NCBI GenBank assembly: GCA_947631785.1
Contig: CANRMR010000013.1
Span: 1 to 45,545, forward strand
Length of the DNA: 45,545 nucleotides
Source of the DNA: an uncultured Clostridia bacterium
Lineage (GTDB): Bacteria > Bacillota > Clostridia > TANB77 > CAG-508
Reading direction: 5' to 3'
In this document: piece after piece, positions 29,831 through 42,238 of the stretch
Position numbering within the stretch: position 1 is the first letter of the stretch
How the letters are laid out: the number at the start of each line of letters is the position of its first letter
Notes under the pieces: generated by a model
Database searches by the model: none
Seen by the model: only the letters and a program-made list of their open reading frames with translations
Told to the model about the DNA's origin: nothing
Program-made: the position numbers and the translations under genes

Positions 29831-30752
29831 ATGGAAGAAATTTTAGTTTTTGGACATAAAAGTCCAGATACAGATTCTATTTGTTCTAGTATTGTAATGG
29901 AATATATGAAGCTTAAATCAAATGAAAATGCAAAAGCTTATCGTTTAGGTGGCATTAATAAAGAAACAGAATTTGCTTTAAATTACTTTAAAGTTCAAGC
30001 ACCACCTTTACTTGAAAAAATTGAAAAAGGAAAAAATGTTATTTTAGTAGATCATAATGAATTTGCACAAAGTGTAGAGCGGAATTGAAGATGCTAGTAT
30101 TCAAATGGTAGTTGACCACCATAGAATTTATGGATTTCAAACTGCTGAACCATTATTCTATATGGCAGAACCTGTAGGTTGTACTGCAACTATTTTGTAT
30201 GAATTATGTGTTATGAATAATATTGAAATTAATTCACAAATTGCAGGCTTAATGCTAAGTGCTATTATTTCTGATACATTGCTTTTTAAATCTCCAACAT
30301 GTACAGTAAAAGATGAAAAAGTAGCTAAAAAACTTGCTGAAATTGCAAATGTTGATATTCAAACATATGGTATGGAAATGCTTAAAGCTGGAACAGATTT
30401 AAGTTCTTATTCAGCTTCTGAATTAATTAATTTAGATAGCAAAGTTTTAGGTTTAGATAATGGTAAAATTGTAGTTGCACAAGTAAATACAGTTTCGCCT
30501 AATGATGTTTTAGAAAATAAAAAAGCAATTGAAGATGCTATAGAAAAGGAAATAAATGATAAACAAATTGACTTGTTTATGTTCTTGATTACTGATATTT
30601 TAAATTGTGATTCGATTTGTATTGCATTAGGTCCAAAGGCTTCAGTTATTGAAAAAGCCTATAATGTTACTTTAGACAATAATGCAGCCTTATTAAAAGG
30701 CGTAGTATCTAGAAAAAAACAAGTGATTCCTATAATATCTGAATATTTTTAA
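29831..30752 (+). CDS. ppaC: Manganese-dependent inorganic pyrophosphatase (DHH/DHHA2) with one +1 shift at CGG (C at 30080)
   Basis: ILVFGHKSPDTDSICSS...VDHNEFAQSVE|GIEDASIQMVVDHHRI...; 922 nt = 307 codons + 1. Confidence 0.93.
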
Positions 30753-30776
30753 TAGGCGGTTTTATAACCGCCTATA
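30753..30776. terminator. Terminator hairpin between convergent ppaC and murI
   Basis: TAGGCGGTTTTATAACCGCCTA. Confidence 0.7.
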
Positions 30777-31593
30777 TATTTGCCTTTTCTATTTTATTTT
30801 TTATTTTAGAATCTTCGAACAGTCTACTTGCTATATTAGAAAAATTAGTTTCAGTATCTGTTAAATATATTTTACATGATCCTATTTTGTTTTCTCTATT
30901 TTGCAAATTAAAATTATTTAAATATGGTTTTATATAATCAACTAACTTTTTTCCCATATTTATTATTTCTACTTTATTTTCTAATTCTTCGTTTATTATA
31001 TCTGAAAATAAAGGGTAATGTGTACATCCTAAAATAAGTGCATCTATGTTTTTTAAATCCATTAAATATTTATGTATTGCATCTTTTGCAACATCGTTTT
31101 TGGTCCAACCTTCCTCTGCCATTGGTGCAAGTAATGGTGTGGCTTTACATATTACACTTTTTCCTATTTTGTTTATTTCATTTTCCCAAACTTTGCTATT
31201 TATACTTCCTTGTGTTGCAATTACTCCTATATTTTTATGCATACTTTTTTTTATATACTCAACAGTTGGATCTATAATACCTAAAATTGGTATTTTAAAA
31301 GTATTTTTTAATTCGTTTAATGCTTGACTAGTTGCTGTACCACAAGCTATAATTATCATTTTAACATTTTTTTCAATTAAAAAGTTCGTGCACTTTTTTG
31401 AAATTTCTATAATTGTTTCTTTTGATTTTGGACCATATGGAAATCTTTTTGTATCTCCTAAATAAATAATATCCTCGTTTGGCAATTCTTTTTGTATTTC
31501 TTTTAAAACTGTAAGACCCCCTATTCCAGAATCAAACATTCCTATTGGGCGTACATCCATATGCTTTTCTTCCTTCCTATGCAATATAAACAT
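30772..31593 (-). CDS. murI: Glutamate racemase
   Basis: PIGMFDSGIGGLTVLKEI, IIACGTATSQAL, LGCTHYPLF. Confidence 0.95.
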   Translation of the reverse strand: MFILHRKEEKHMDVRPIGMFDSGIGGLTVLKEIQKELPNEDIIYLGDTKRFPYGPKSKETIIEISKKCTNFLIEKNVKMIIIACGTATSQALNELKNTFKIPILGIIDPTVEYIKKSMHKNIGVIATQGSINSKVWENEINKIGKSVICKATPLLAPMAEEGWTKNDVAKDAIHKYLMDLKNIDALILGCTHYPLFSDIINEELENKVEIINMGKKLVDYIKPYLNNFNLQNRENKIGSCKIYLTDTETNFSNIASRLFEDSKIKNKIEKANI

Positions 31594-33992
31594 TAAACTC
31601 TTAATTTAGCATTTAATTCTTTTTCTAAACTTTGTACTATTTTTTCCATTAATGGATTTATTTCTTCATCTGTTAAAGTCTTGTTTGGATCTCTAAATTG
31701 CAATGAATATGCTACACTTTTTTTGTTTTTACCTAATTTTTCATCTCTATAAATATCGAATAATTTTACTTTCTCTAAAAGTTTTTTAGCTTGTTTTGTA
31801 ATTACATCTTCAATTTTTCCAACTGTTACATCTTCATCTACAACAATTGCAATATCTCTTTCCACTGCTGGAAATTTTGGAATTGGTGTATATTTTTTTG
31901 CAGGTTTACTGTATTTTTCTAGTTTAGATAGGTTAATTTCTGCAACATATATTTCTTTTGACATTTTATAATTTTGTGCAATAATAGGATGTATTTGACC
32001 AAAAGTTGCAATTTTGTCTATTCCAATATAAACACTTGCACATCTTCCTTCATGATATGATGGATTTTCTACTTCTTGTTTTAATTCAAATCTTACAATA
32101 TTTGAAACTTGCAAAATATTTTCTACAATTCCTTTTAATGTATAAAAATCTACGTCTTTTCCATACATACCAAGTGTAATTACTTTATCTTCTTTTGGTA
32201 CATTACCATTTTCGATTTCTTCATTTTCGTTTACATATGTTCTTGATATATCAAATAATTTTACATCTTGATTTTTTTTGCTATCATTTGATGCAAGAGT
32301 CTCCATCATACTTGGAATGGTAGTTTGACGCATTATTGTATAGTCTTCAGATAATGGATTTATAATTTTAATAGAACTATCAAATAGGTTAGTTGCTCCT
32401 ATTTTTTCTAAATCTTTTTTACTTATAATTCCATAAGTATAAATTTCTTGCATTCCACAATTTATAAGCATACATCTTACATCTTTTTCAATTTTTTGAA
32501 TTTTTGTTCTAAGGCCTATTGTTGCACTTGATTCTACTTGGGTACTATTTAGTTTATCATATCCATATATTCTAAGTACTTCTTCTGCAATATCTGCTTC
32601 TTGTTCTATATCTTGTCTAAAATATGGAGGAATTACTTTGTCATTTTCTACTTTCATTTCTAAATCTTCCAATATTTTAATCATTTCTTCTTTAGTAAGA
32701 TTTGTACCAATTAAATTGTTTATTCTGTCTGGATTTAGTGTAATCGAAATTGTTTGTTCTTTTTTAGGGTATACATCAATTTTTTCTGGAATAGCCTCTC
32801 CTATTTTTAGTTCTTCAACTAATTCTACTGCTCTATTTATTGCTCTTAACGCATTTTCAGTAGATAGCCCTTTTTCAAAACGAGAAGAACTTTCTGTTCT
32901 AATTCCTACTTGCTTTGATGCTTTTCTAATACTTCCACGATTAAATACTGCAGCTTCAAATACAATTGTTTTTGTATCTTTTTCAATTTCTGAATTTTCT
33001 CCACCCATAACTCCTGCAATTGCAACAGCTTTTTTTTCATCAGAAATTACTAATATATCGTCGTTTAATTGCCTTTCTACTCCATCTAATGTAGTAATCT
33101 TTTCATCTTTATTTGCTCTTCTTACAATTATATGTTTTCCTTCTATAGATTCAATGTCAAATGCATGCATTGGTTCACCAAGTTCTAACATAACATAATT
33201 TGTAATATCTACAATATTATTAATACTTCTTATTCCACATGCCTTTAACCTTCTTACCATCCATTTAGGAGATGGCCCAATTTTTACATTTTTTACAACT
33301 CTTGCAATATATCTATAGCATAAATCTGGTGCTTTAATATCTACTCTTAGCCCTTCTATTTCTTTTTTGTTTTCTACATCTATTTTATCTAAATTTTTCC
33401 TTGGATTTTTAAACTCATTTTTTAATGATACAGCTGTTTCTCTTCCTAATCCTTCAATAGATAAACAGTCTGGTCTATTTGGAGTAATTTCAAAATCTAA
33501 AATATCTTCTCTTAGGTCTAAAACATCTACAATATCTTGACCAAGTTTTGATTCATATTCTTTTGGCAATATCATAATTCCATCTTCTATTTGTTCTGGA
33601 TACTCTTCTTTTGAAAGTTCTAATTCACCAATTGAACACATCATTCCACAAGAGTCTACTCCTCTTAATTTTCCTTTTTTTATTTTTACTCCTTTTGGAA
33701 GAGATGAACCATCTTTTGCAACTGGAATAATATCTCCTACTTTAATGTTTTTTGCTCCAGTTACAATTTGAACAATATCTTCTCCTATATCTACTTTTGT
33801 TACAACTAGTTTATCTGCATCAGGATGTTTTTCTATTGTTAAAATTTTTCCTACTACAACATTTTGTATTTCTTTTCCTTTTTCTTCTATTGTTTCTACC
33901 TTTGTACCTGTCATAGTTAAAATATCTGCTAAGTCTTTTGTTGTAACATCTACATTGGTATATTCTTTTAACCACTCTACACTTGTTTTCAT
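31593..33992 (-). CDS. pheT: Phenylalanyl-tRNA synthetase beta subunit
   Basis: tRNA-binding, B3/B4, B5 and FDX-ACB domains; EITPNRPDCLS, EKGLSTENALRA. Confidence 0.97.
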   Translation of the reverse strand: MKTSVEWLKEYTNVDVTTKDLADILTMTGTKVETIEEKGKEIQNVVVGKILTIEKHPDADKLVVTKVDIGEDIVQIVTGAKNIKVGDIIPVAKDGSSLPKGVKIKKGKLRGVDSCGMMCSIGELELSKEEYPEQIEDGIMILPKEYESKLGQDIVDVLDLREDILDFEITPNRPDCLSIEGLGRETAVSLKNEFKNPRKNLDKIDVENKKEIEGLRVDIKAPDLCYRYIARVVKNVKIGPSPKWMVRRLKACGIRSINNIVDITNYVMLELGEPMHAFDIESIEGKHIIVRRANKDEKITTLDGVERQLNDDILVISDEKKAVAIAGVMGGENSEIEKDTKTIVFEAAVFNRGSIRKASKQVGIRTESSSRFEKGLSTENALRAINRAVELVEELKIGEAIPEKIDVYPKKEQTISITLNPDRINNLIGTNLTKEEMIKILEDLEMKVENDKVIPPYFRQDIEQEADIAEEVLRIYGYDKLNSTQVESSATIGLRTKIQKIEKDVRCMLINCGMQEIYTYGIISKKDLEKIGATNLFDSSIKIINPLSEDYTIMRQTTIPSMMETLASNDSKKNQDVKLFDISRTYVNENEEIENGNVPKEDKVITLGMYGKDVDFYTLKGIVENILQVSNIVRFELKQEVENPSYHEGRCASVYIGIDKIATFGQIHPIIAQNYKMSKEIYVAEINLSKLEKYSKPAKKYTPIPKFPAVERDIAIVVDEDVTVGKIEDVITKQAKKLLEKVKLFDIYRDEKLGKNKKSVAYSLQFRDPNKTLTDEEINPLMEKIVQSLEKELNAKLRV

Positions 33993-34022
33993 TTTTTTCT
34001 CCTTTCTTTTTTGGCCCTTAAT

Positions 34023-35045
34023 TTAAAATTGTTTTAAAAATCTTACATCATTTTCATATAATAATCTTAAATCATCAATTCCGAATTTTGCCATAGCAAT
34101 TCTTTCTACTCCAAAACCAAATGCAAATCCAGAATATTCTTTTGGATCTATATTACAGTTTTTAAGAACATTTGGATGTACCATTCCACAACCTAAAAGT
34201 TCAATCCAACCTTCATCTTTACATACTCTACATCCTTTTCCTCCACATACAAAGCACGATACATCTACTTCTGCAGATGGTTCTGTAAATGGAAAATGAT
34301 GTGGTCTAAAACGTATTTTTGTATTTTCTCCTAAACATTTTTTAGCAAACATTTCTAATGTTCCTTTTAGATCTGACATAGAAATATTTTTGTCTACAAC
34401 TAATCCTTCTACTTGATGGAATACTGGTGAGTGAGTTGCATCTATTGTATCTGAACGATAAACTGTTCCTGGACATATTATTTTAATTGGTGGTTTTTTA
34501 TTTTCCATTACTCTTGCTTGAACAGGAGATGTTTGTGTTCTTAAAATAACTTTGTCTGTAATATAAAATGTATCTTGCAAATCTCTTGATGGATGGTCTT
34601 CTGGTGCATTTAGTTGATCAAAGTTATAAAAACAAGTTTCTACTTCTGGACCGTCTGCAATTTCATACCCCATTCCTAAAAATATATCTTCTACTTCATT
34701 AATAATTTGTGTAATTGGATGACAAGAACCTAAAACTGTTTTTTTACTTGGAATTGTAATATCAATTTTTTCTTTTGCCATTTTTTCTTTTATTTTTTCT
34801 TGTTCCAGTTCTTCTTCTTTTTCTTTAATTCTATTTTCAATTGTATCTCTTACTTCATTTACTAAACTTCCAATAATTGGTCTTTCTTCTGAAGATAAAT
34901 TTCCCATTTGTCTTAAAATAAGAGTTAATTCACCTTTTTTTCCTAAGTACTTTACTTTTAAATCATTTAAATCCTTTATGGTTTGTACATTTTCAATTTC
35001 TTCTTTTGCTGTTTTCTTAATCTTATCAATTTGTTCTTTCATCAT
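34023..35045 (-). CDS. pheS: Phenylalanyl-tRNA synthetase alpha subunit
   Basis: [38 protein letters not shown]. Confidence 0.97.
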   Translation of the reverse strand: MMKEQIDKIKKTAKEEIENVQTIKDLNDLKVKYLGKKGELTLILRQMGNLSSEERPIIGSLVNEVRDTIENRIKEKEEELEQEKIKEKMAKEKIDITIPSKKTVLGSCHPITQIINEVEDIFLGMGYEIADGPEVETCFYNFDQLNAPEDHPSRDLQDTFYITDKVILRTQTSPVQARVMENKKPPIKIICPGTVYRSDTIDATHSPVFHQVEGLVVDKNISMSDLKGTLEMFAKKCLGENTKIRFRPHHFPFTEPSAEVDVSCFVCGGKGCRVCKDEGWIELLGCGMVHPNVLKNCNIDPKEYSGFAFGFGVERIAMAKFGIDDLRLLYENDVRFLKQF

Positions 35046-35064
35046 ATCACGTTCCTTTCTTTTA

Positions 35065-35335
35065 CGGATTTTTACAAAGTATAAAATACAAAAAACGAGT
35101 AATTTTAATGTCCTATTAGGACGAAATTACTCGTGGTACCACCTAAATTTATTAGCTATGCTAACCTTATTATAGTTATAACGTAACTAACGTCTTTTCC
35201 TACTATTATTTCAAAAAAGAACTTCAAAAGTGAAATTTCAAACAAGTACTATCAATAGGCTTCCAGCTAATAACCTATATTCTCTTTCATAGCATTATTC
35301 TTGTTTTACTTTGCTTTTTACTCCGTTTTTTATTT
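35065..35335 (-). promoter_or_regulatory. T-box riboswitch leader of pheST
   Basis: AGGTGGTACCACG T-box sequence followed by CGAGTAATTTCGTCC...GGACATTAAAATTACTCGTTTTTTG terminator, upstream of pheS. Confidence 0.92.
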
Positions 35336-35452
35336 TTAATATATTATCACAAATAATAAAAAAACACAAGTGTTTTTTTAAAAAACATTATTTATAGTTA
35401 CTGATTAATGGTTTTATATTTAATAAATCTACAAAAGCTAGCCATATTTGGT

Positions 35453-35612
35453 GTAGGGGCGATTTTAATCGCCCGCCACTTCAAAGAACTTGCTTAATAA
35501 ATATTATGTATAAAAATGTATATAAACTTTTTATAAAATTGTTTTATATCAAAAAAATTATATAGGTCATGCCTAACGTTGGTCTTCGGGCGATTAAAAT
35601 CGCCCCTACAAC
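35453..35612. repeat. Two copies of variable-stem palindromic repeat in opposite orientation
   Basis: GTAGGGGCGATTTTAATCGCCCG and CGGGCGATTAAAATCGCCCCTAC. Confidence 0.85.
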
Positions 35613-35660
35613 TCTGCATGTTAAACTTTCGATTAGTAATAAAACCATTATCTAGCAATA

Positions 35661-35846
35661 TTATATTTCAACTAAAATTAGATCTTCTCCTATACATTTT
35701 ATGTTTTTCCATGGTATAACAATATCATTTCCACTTGAAAAAAAGTTTAACACTTTACTATTTCCAGGTACTATTATGGAGGTAATTACACCTGTTTCCA
35801 AATCTGCTGTTACATCTTGAACATACCCGAAGTCTTTTGCCATCAT
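35661..35846 (-). CDS. ymxH: YlmC/YmxH-family PRC-barrel sporulation protein
   Basis: KDFGYVQDVTADLETGVITSIIVPG...GNDIVIPWKNIKCIGEDLILVE; adjacent to sigG. Confidence 0.85.
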   Translation of the reverse strand: MMAKDFGYVQDVTADLETGVITSIIVPGNSKVLNFFSSGNDIVIPWKNIKCIGEDLILVEI

Positions 35847-35906
35847 TTATATTTACAACTTCCTTATGTTTAAAATCCATTCCCTTATTTCCCATATTAA
35901 ACTACC

Positions 35907-35935
35907 CCCTTAGCATAATTGTATGCTAAGGGGGC
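35907..35935. terminator. Terminator downstream of sigG
   Basis: CCCCTTAGCATAATTGTATGCTAAGGGG. Confidence 0.75.
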
Positions 35936-35954
35936 TTGGGCTAATTATATTTTT

Positions 35955-36729
35955 TTATTTATATATTTTTTTTATTCTATTTATAGCTTCTTTTTCAAGT
36001 CTTGATACCTGTGCTTGAGATATTCCTATTTCTTCTGCAACTTCCATTTGGGTTCTTCCATCAAAAAATCTTTTAGTTATTATTATTTTTTCCCTTTCAT
36101 TTAATTTTTTCATTGCTTGTGCAATAGTTAGGTTTTCTGCCCATCTTTCATCTGTATTTTTTTTATCACTAATTTGATCCATTACGTACATATTTTCTGT
36201 TCCATCATTATATACTGGTTCTTGTAGTGATATAGGATCTTGTATTGCATCAAAACTAAATACTATTTCTTCTTTTTCTACACCAATTTCTTTTGCAATT
36301 TGTTCAATGGTAGGCTCTTTTCCACTTTCTCTTGTTAATTTTTCTTTTGCTTGAAGAGCTCTATATGCTAAATCACGAATTGATCTACTTACTCTTACCA
36401 TATTATTATCTCTCAAATACCTTCTAATTTCTCCGTATAATCATAGGAACAGCATATGTGCTAAATTGCACATTTTGTGATAAATCAAAATTATCTATAG
36501 ATTTTATAAGTCCTACACATCCTATTTGAAACAAATCATCTACATTTTCTCCTCTTGATGAAAACCTTTGTATTACGCTTAATACTAATCTTAAATTTCC
36601 CTTTATAAATTCATCTCTTGCATTTTTATCTCCATTTTTTATTTTTATTAATAATTCATTTTTTTCTTCATTTGATAGGGTAGGTAATTTTGATGTGTTA
36701 ACTCCACAAATTTCTACCTTTCTCATCAA
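35955..36729 (-). CDS. sigG: RNA polymerase sporulation sigma factor SigG with one +1 shift at CGG (C at 36435)
   Basis: MRKVEICGVNTSKLPTLSNEE...QFSTYAVPMII|GEIRRYLRDNNMVRVSRSIRDLAY...; 775 nt = 258 codons + 1. Confidence 0.95.
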
Positions 36730-36805
36730 ACAAAAAACCTCCTTTTAGAAATACTTTTATAAAATTAGTATTTCCAAAAAAAGGTTTTTTATTCTTATAT
36801 ATTGC

Positions 36806-37546
36806 TTATCCAGTCTTACTCATAATTTCCTTTTTCATTTTATTTATTATCTTTTTTTCTAACCTAGATATGTAACTTTGCGAAATTCCAAGCATGTCTG
36901 CTACTTCTTTTTGTGTTTTTTCTTCTCCTGTTATAAAACCAAAACGTAGTTCCATTATATTTTTTTCTCGATTATTTAATTTTTTCATTGATTCTTTTAA
37001 CAATTCTTTATCTACTTCATCTTCTAAGTTTCTTGATGTAACATCATTTTCTGTGCCTAATATGTCAGATAATAGCAGCTCATTTCCATCTCCATCTTGG
37101 TTTAATGGCTCATCTATGGAAATTTCCCCTTTTATTTTGTTACTTCTTCTTAAATACATTAATATTTCATTTTCTATACATCTTGAGGCATATGTTGCAA
37201 GTTTTATATTTTTTTCTGTATTGAATGTATTTACTCCCTTCATTAGCCCAATTGTTCCTATTGAAATTAAGTCTTCTATCCCAATTCCCGTATTTTCAAA
37301 TTTTTTAGCAATATATACAACTAATCTTAAGTTTCTTTCAACTAATACCTTTCTTGCATCATCATCTTTTTTAGATAATCTATTTAAATATTCTTCCTCC
37401 TCTTCTGGTGGAAGTGGCGGTGGTAGTGTTTGGCTTCCTGCTATATAATATATTGGCAAATCTTCTATTTCTTCTTTGCCTATATATTTTGCATAAATTG
37501 TATTTATGCTAGATTTTAGCATTTGCAATAAATTCATTTTTCTCAC
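36806..37546 (-). CDS. sigE: RNA polymerase sporulation sigma factor SigE
   Basis: [56 protein letters not shown]. Confidence 0.95.
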   Translation of the reverse strand: MRKMNLLQMLKSSINTIYAKYIGKEEIEDLPIYYIAGSQTLPPPLPPEEEEEYLNRLSKKDDDARKVLVERNLRLVVYIAKKFENTGIGIEDLISIGTIGLMKGVNTFNTEKNIKLATYASRCIENEILMYLRRSNKIKGEISIDEPLNQDGDGNELLLSDILGTENDVTSRNLEDEVDKELLKESMKKLNNREKNIMELRFGFITGEEKTQKEVADMLGISQSYISRLEKKIINKMKKEIMSKTG

Positions 37547-38426
37547 ATCCTTGTATTATGTCTAGCCCTATTAGTGCTGTATAACTATTGTTTTTCGTTA
37601 ACATTTTTTCATAAATTCCAATAATTACTCCATATATAGTCTTTTCTTCGTCTTCAAAATGAATTGTTATTTTATCTGATCTTATACCTACTAACATTCC
37701 ATTTTCTTTTCCTAAAGAAGTAAAAGGAATAACTTTCATTTTTGTTAAATATTTTTCTGGTAAATTTATTTCCATCCCCATTATTATTTTTGATATATTG
37801 TCTAATATATATCTGTCTATTAATTCATTTAAACTATTTTTTTCTACAACTATAACAGGCGATTTTGTTATTGGATCTTTTAATAGATTTCCTGTATCTA
37901 TCATTGCTTTTACATTTGCCTTTTTTCCTTCTATATCAATTGTAATGTCACAAAACATGTTATTTTTATTTAATCTTTCTTTTACTAATCTAAAACATAC
38001 ATTTATTACAATAAATCCTAATATTCCACCAAGCAATGTTATTTTAAGCGGATAAGTTCCAATGTAAATACCATTTTTCATTAAAATATCTTGTGGTCTT
38101 ATATAATATAATAAAAAGAATGCACAACCTCCAAACGAAAATGAAGTTAAATAAAATATAATTATTTGCTTTATCATTTTTTTAATTTTTTGTGGTTTAA
38201 ACGCTATTTGAATCATCGCAATAGATAATAATATTTTTAATATTAGTGTAGAATAGATTTCTAGTGTAGATAAAAAGGACATTACTGCATATATACTTCC
38301 TAACAGACTAGATAATAAAATTTTTAAATGATTTCTTTTTGTCTTACTAATAAATGCTGTTGCTACTAGTATAATATAATTCATTATTATATTTTCTAGT
38401 AATATTACATCTATATATATAATCAT
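37509..38426 (-). CDS. spoIIGA: Sigma-E processing peptidase SpoIIGA
   Basis: N-terminal TM region, [22 protein letters not shown] aspartic protease motif, adjacent to sigE. Confidence 0.95.
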   Translation of the reverse strand: MIIYIDVILLENIIMNYIILVATAFISKTKRNHLKILLSSLLGSIYAVMSFLSTLEIYSTLILKILLSIAMIQIAFKPQKIKKMIKQIIIFYLTSFSFGGCAFFLLYYIRPQDILMKNGIYIGTYPLKITLLGGILGFIVINVCFRLVKERLNKNNMFCDITIDIEGKKANVKAMIDTGNLLKDPITKSPVIVVEKNSLNELIDRYILDNISKIIMGMEINLPEKYLTKMKVIPFTSLGKENGMLVGIRSDKITIHFEDEEKTIYGVIIGIYEKMLTKNNSYTALIGLDIIQGCEKNEFIANAKI

Positions 38427-38505
38427 ACTCTATTTTAGCATCACCTCTTTCTTTTGTTCTTATTATAAAATTTATTTATTTAAAATACTGTCAAATCTTA
38501 GTGGC

Positions 38506-38545
38506 GAAAAAAAGAAATAATCTACAAAAGTAGATTATTTCTTTT
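38506..38545. terminator. Terminator downstream of ftsZ
   Basis: AAATAATCTACAAAAGTAGATTATTTCTTTTTATTTTTTTT. Confidence 0.6.
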
Positions 38546-38581
38546 TATTTTTTTTACTTATTTTATTTTTTCGTCATAAAT

Positions 38582-39688
38582 TTATTTATTTAGTCCTTTA
38601 TTTTTTCTTAAAAATGATGGTACATCTAAATCATTTGAAGAATTAATACTTTCTCCTGATGTTGGAATAGAACTAATTTTTTTGTCCCATGCTTTTGATA
38701 CTATTTTATCTACACCCATATTTGTCTCTTTTTCAAAACCTGTTGCAATAACAGTAATTATTATTTGATCTTCTATAGTTTCATCAATTACAGCACCAAA
38801 TATAATATTTGCCTCTGGGTCTACACTTCTTTGTACCAATTCTGCTGCTGTATTTACTTCATGTAATCCTAAATCATTACCTCCAGTAATATTTATTATT
38901 ACTCCTCTTGCTCCTTCTATAGATGTTTCTAATAATGGGCTTTGTATTGCTTGTTTTGCTGCATCTTCTGCTCTATTTTCTCCTGATGCAATACCAATAC
39001 CCATATGAGCCATTCCTGTATTTAACATTATAGTTTTTACATCTGCAAAGTCTAAATTTACAAGTCCAGGTACTGCAATTAAATCTGAAATACCTTGTAC
39101 ACCTTGTCTTAATACATCATCTGCCATACGGAAGGCATCTACAATTGATGTTTTTCTATCTATAATTTGTAGTAATTTATCATTTGGTATAACAACTAAA
39201 GTATCAACTTTACTTTTTAAGCTTTCAATTCCTCTTTCTGCTTGTGATAATCTTTTTTTACCTTCAAAAGTAAATGGTTTTGTAACAACACCTATTGTTA
39301 AAATACCCATTTCTTTTGCAGCAGATGCTACAATTGGTGCAGCTCCTGTTCCTGTTCCTCCACCCATTCCAGCTGTAACAAAAACCATGTCTGCTCCACG
39401 AAGTGCTTCTGTAACTTCTGATTTACTTTCTTCTGCTGATTGTGCTCCAATATCTGGATTTGCTCCTGCACCTAGTCCTCTTGTAATTTTTTCACCAATT
39501 TGTATTTTAGTTCCAGCCTTTGACATTTGAAGTGCTTGTCTATCTGTGTTTACAGATATAAACTCCACTCCACGTATTCCAGATTCTATCATTCTATTTA
39601 CAGCATTATTTCCTGCTCCTCCAACACCTATTACCTTAATTGTTGCAGTTCCATCTAACATTCTTTCACTTTCTTCATATTCCATCAT
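38582..39688 (-). CDS. ftsZ: Cell division protein FtsZ
   Basis: [23 protein letters not shown]. Confidence 0.98.
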   Translation of the reverse strand: MMEYEESERMLDGTATIKVIGVGGAGNNAVNRMIESGIRGVEFISVNTDRQALQMSKAGTKIQIGEKITRGLGAGANPDIGAQSAEESKSEVTEALRGADMVFVTAGMGGGTGTGAAPIVASAAKEMGILTIGVVTKPFTFEGKKRLSQAERGIESLKSKVDTLVVIPNDKLLQIIDRKTSIVDAFRMADDVLRQGVQGISDLIAVPGLVNLDFADVKTIMLNTGMAHMGIGIASGENRAEDAAKQAIQSPLLETSIEGARGVIINITGGNDLGLHEVNTAAELVQRSVDPEANIIFGAVIDETIEDQIIITVIATGFEKETNMGVDKIVSKAWDKKISSIPTSGESINSSNDLDVPSFLRKNKGLNK

Positions 39689-39710
39689 TTTTAGTTCCTC
39701 CTTAAATATT

Positions 39711-40955
39711 TTATGTATAGAAAAATTCTTTAATTCTTTCCCATATATTTTTTAATATTCCACTTTCTAATTTAGTATCAATACTACTAGATACAGTTTT
39801 TGCAAATGGTCTTGCTGCAATATATCTAACTAATGCATATGCTGTTCTATAGCTTGGCTTTATAGTACTAATTAATCTTCCTGTAGATATTTTAACTGGT
39901 ATATTTAATATAATTTTACCTGCCACATCGCTTTTGTTAATGTTTGTTATTCCTTGCCCTGTTAGTATTACATTATTAATTCTTGGTTTAAGCGCCTGGT
40001 TTGTAATATCTTTATTTACTAGAGCAAATATTTCTTCAATTCTTGCTTCTATAATCTCAATTAATTCTGAACTTTTTATTGGTTTTGTTCTAGATTCTCC
40101 CTTATACGTATTTAGTATTATTTCGTTATCATTATCAATAAAGGATTTTAAAGCTAAACCATATTGTCTTTTTAATTTATCTGCTTCCTCTTCAGAAATG
40201 TTTAAAACAAGAGCAATGTCATTTGTTACATTATCTCCACCTACTGGTATCGTATTTGTGTAAATAAATTTTTCTCCTTCAAATACACCTATATCTGTAT
40301 TTCCTGCACCAATATCTAATAGCATAACATTATCATTTAATTCATTTGTATCTAATACCAAGTTTCTTTCAGCTAATGTATTTGGTACCATACCGTCAAC
40401 TTCGATTCCTGCTTTTTTGAAAATAGATGTTAGCTTTCTTACATATTCTTTATCTGCAAGTAAAATCTCAGCAATTAATGTAAAATTAGCACTAAAACTA
40501 CCTACTGGATCTTTTGTAATTTTCCCATCATCTAAGATAAATTCAGCTGGTACAATATCTATTAGCACTTTACCTTCAGGAATTTCAATGTCTCGTATTT
40601 GCATAATACTTGTACCTACATCTTTTGCTGATATTCCTGCATATTTATCTTTTACTTCTTTTACTACGCTGTTTTGTACAATCGTAATATATTTACCAGG
40701 AATTGTTACATAAGCAGAGTTTATCTTTAAATTGGCTTCATCTTCCGCATCTTGAATTGTTTTGGCTATCGCACTTGCAACTTCATCTTCGTCTATAATT
40801 TTCCCTTTTTTTATACCACTACATTTTTGTTTTGCCATACAAATAATTTCAATTTGGTTAAAATTATTTACTTCCCCAACAATAGTAGCGACTTTCGAAG
40901 TTCCAATATCGACGCCAACAATAATATCACCTATTGCCAAGTTTAACTCCTCCAT
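39711..40955 (-). CDS. ftsA: Cell division protein FtsA
   Basis: [21 protein letters not shown]2/actin-like fold motifs. Confidence 0.95.
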   Translation of the reverse strand: MEELNLAIGDIIVGVDIGTSKVATIVGEVNNFNQIEIICMAKQKCSGIKKGKIIDEDEVASAIAKTIQDAEDEANLKINSAYVTIPGKYITIVQNSVVKEVKDKYAGISAKDVGTSIMQIRDIEIPEGKVLIDIVPAEFILDDGKITKDPVGSFSANFTLIAEILLADKEYVRKLTSIFKKAGIEVDGMVPNTLAERNLVLDTNELNDNVMLLDIGAGNTDIGVFEGEKFIYTNTIPVGGDNVTNDIALVLNISEEEADKLKRQYGLALKSFIDNDNEIILNTYKGESRTKPIKSSELIEIIEARIEEIFALVNKDITNQALKPRINNVILTGQGITNINKSDVAGKIILNIPVKISTGRLISTIKPSYRTAYALVRYIAARPFAKTVSSSIDTKLESGILKNIWERIKEFFYT

Positions 40956-41101
40956 TTTTACTATTATTTTCGTTCTTTAGAATATTATATTTTAAAAAAA
41001 ATGTCAATAGTTTTTGTAATATTTTTGTAATATTTTTGCAACTTTTTTGTAATATTTTGTTTTTTCTTAGAACTATCTGTTTTTCGAAAAATTGACATAA
41101 T

Positions 41102-41473
41102 TTATTGTTGTGTTTCCTCTTGTTTTTTATTCTTTTTAGTCCATTTTTCAATATAATATCTACGGATAAACCCTAAATTATTAAACATTCTTCCAACAAA
41201 TACAACAATTGCTGCTAAATATATATCAATATTTAATTTTTCTCCAAGGTATGTTAATAAAATAGATAATATTGCATTAATAAAAAAACCAGATACAAAT
41301 ATTTTTAAATCAAAATTTCCTTTTAAACTAGATGTAATTCCACCAAAAACGGAATCTAAAGCTGCAATAATAGATATTGCTAAATATCCAGAAATTGTAT
41401 ATGGTATAATAGGAAGCACACTTCCTACTAGTACTCCTATTAAACATCCTATTATGATTGCTACTAAAACCAT
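41102..41473 (-). CDS. sbp: Small basic protein (DUF1290)
   Basis: GCLIGVLVGSVLPIIPYTISGYLAISIIAALDSVFGG. Confidence 0.9.
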   Translation of the reverse strand: MVLVAIIIGCLIGVLVGSVLPIIPYTISGYLAISIIAALDSVFGGITSSLKGNFDLKIFVSGFFINAILSILLTYLGEKLNIDIYLAAIVVFVGRMFNNLGFIRRYYIEKWTKKNKKQEETQQ

Positions 41474-41484
41474 TTTAATTCCCC

Positions 41485-42216
41485 CTAATTATTATTTATA
41501 TATTTTAAACTCATTTTGTCTTCGTCTATTTTAGGTTCATATTTTCCAATTACAATATTTTTTTTGTCATCAATATTTACAGTTATTCCATTTGCTTTCA
41601 TTTGATCAACATATCCATTTTTAATACTTAAAGCACTTTCTAAATGAGATCTATCCCCTATTGCTTTTATTGTATATGGTGATGAAATTTGCCAGCTATT
41701 TACTATAATGTATCTTGTACCTAAATTTGCAATATCAGTCATATTAACAACCCTTTGATCATTTATTGATATTGCTTCTGCCCCTGCTCTTTTTAGTTCA
41801 TTTACAGCTTGCATTAAATCTTCTGCTTCAACTAGCTTTATTTGGTTTCCTTCTACATCTGTTTCTTCTGGATCTTTAATTGTTATCTCTATTCCTTCTC
41901 CTTCTACATCAGTTTTACCTAAAATCATATTAGCAGTTTCTAATTCTTTTTCTACTAATTCTGTTGCTTCTTGATTAGATTTCTTTTTTTCTTCATATTC
42001 TTTAATTTTACTACTTGTATCTTCTAATTTACTGCTTACCTCTTCATATTTTGTTTTCCACTGGCTTAGTGCCTCTTTTAGCTGTTCTTCTTGCATTTGT
42101 TCTATTCCACTAATATCTGTTTTTTCTATTGTTCTAAATTGAATAAAAATTACAAAAAATAATACAAAACAAACTATTCCTAGCGTGATTGCCATTACTT
42201 TGCTTTCCTTTTTCAT
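41485..42216 (-). CDS. DUF881 family protein
   Basis: LMQAVNELKRAGAEAISINDQRVV. Confidence 0.92.
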   Translation of the reverse strand: MKKESKVMAITLGIVCFVLFFVIFIQFRTIEKTDISGIEQMQEEQLKEALSQWKTKYEEVSSKLEDTSSKIKEYEEKKKSNQEATELVEKELETANMILGKTDVEGEGIEITIKDPEETDVEGNQIKLVEAEDLMQAVNELKRAGAEAISINDQRVVNMTDIANLGTRYIIVNSWQISSPYTIKAIGDRSHLESALSIKNGYVDQMKANGITVNIDDKKNIVIGKYEPKIDEDKMSLKYINNN

Positions 42217-42238
42217 TTTATGCTTCCTTTCTATAGCA

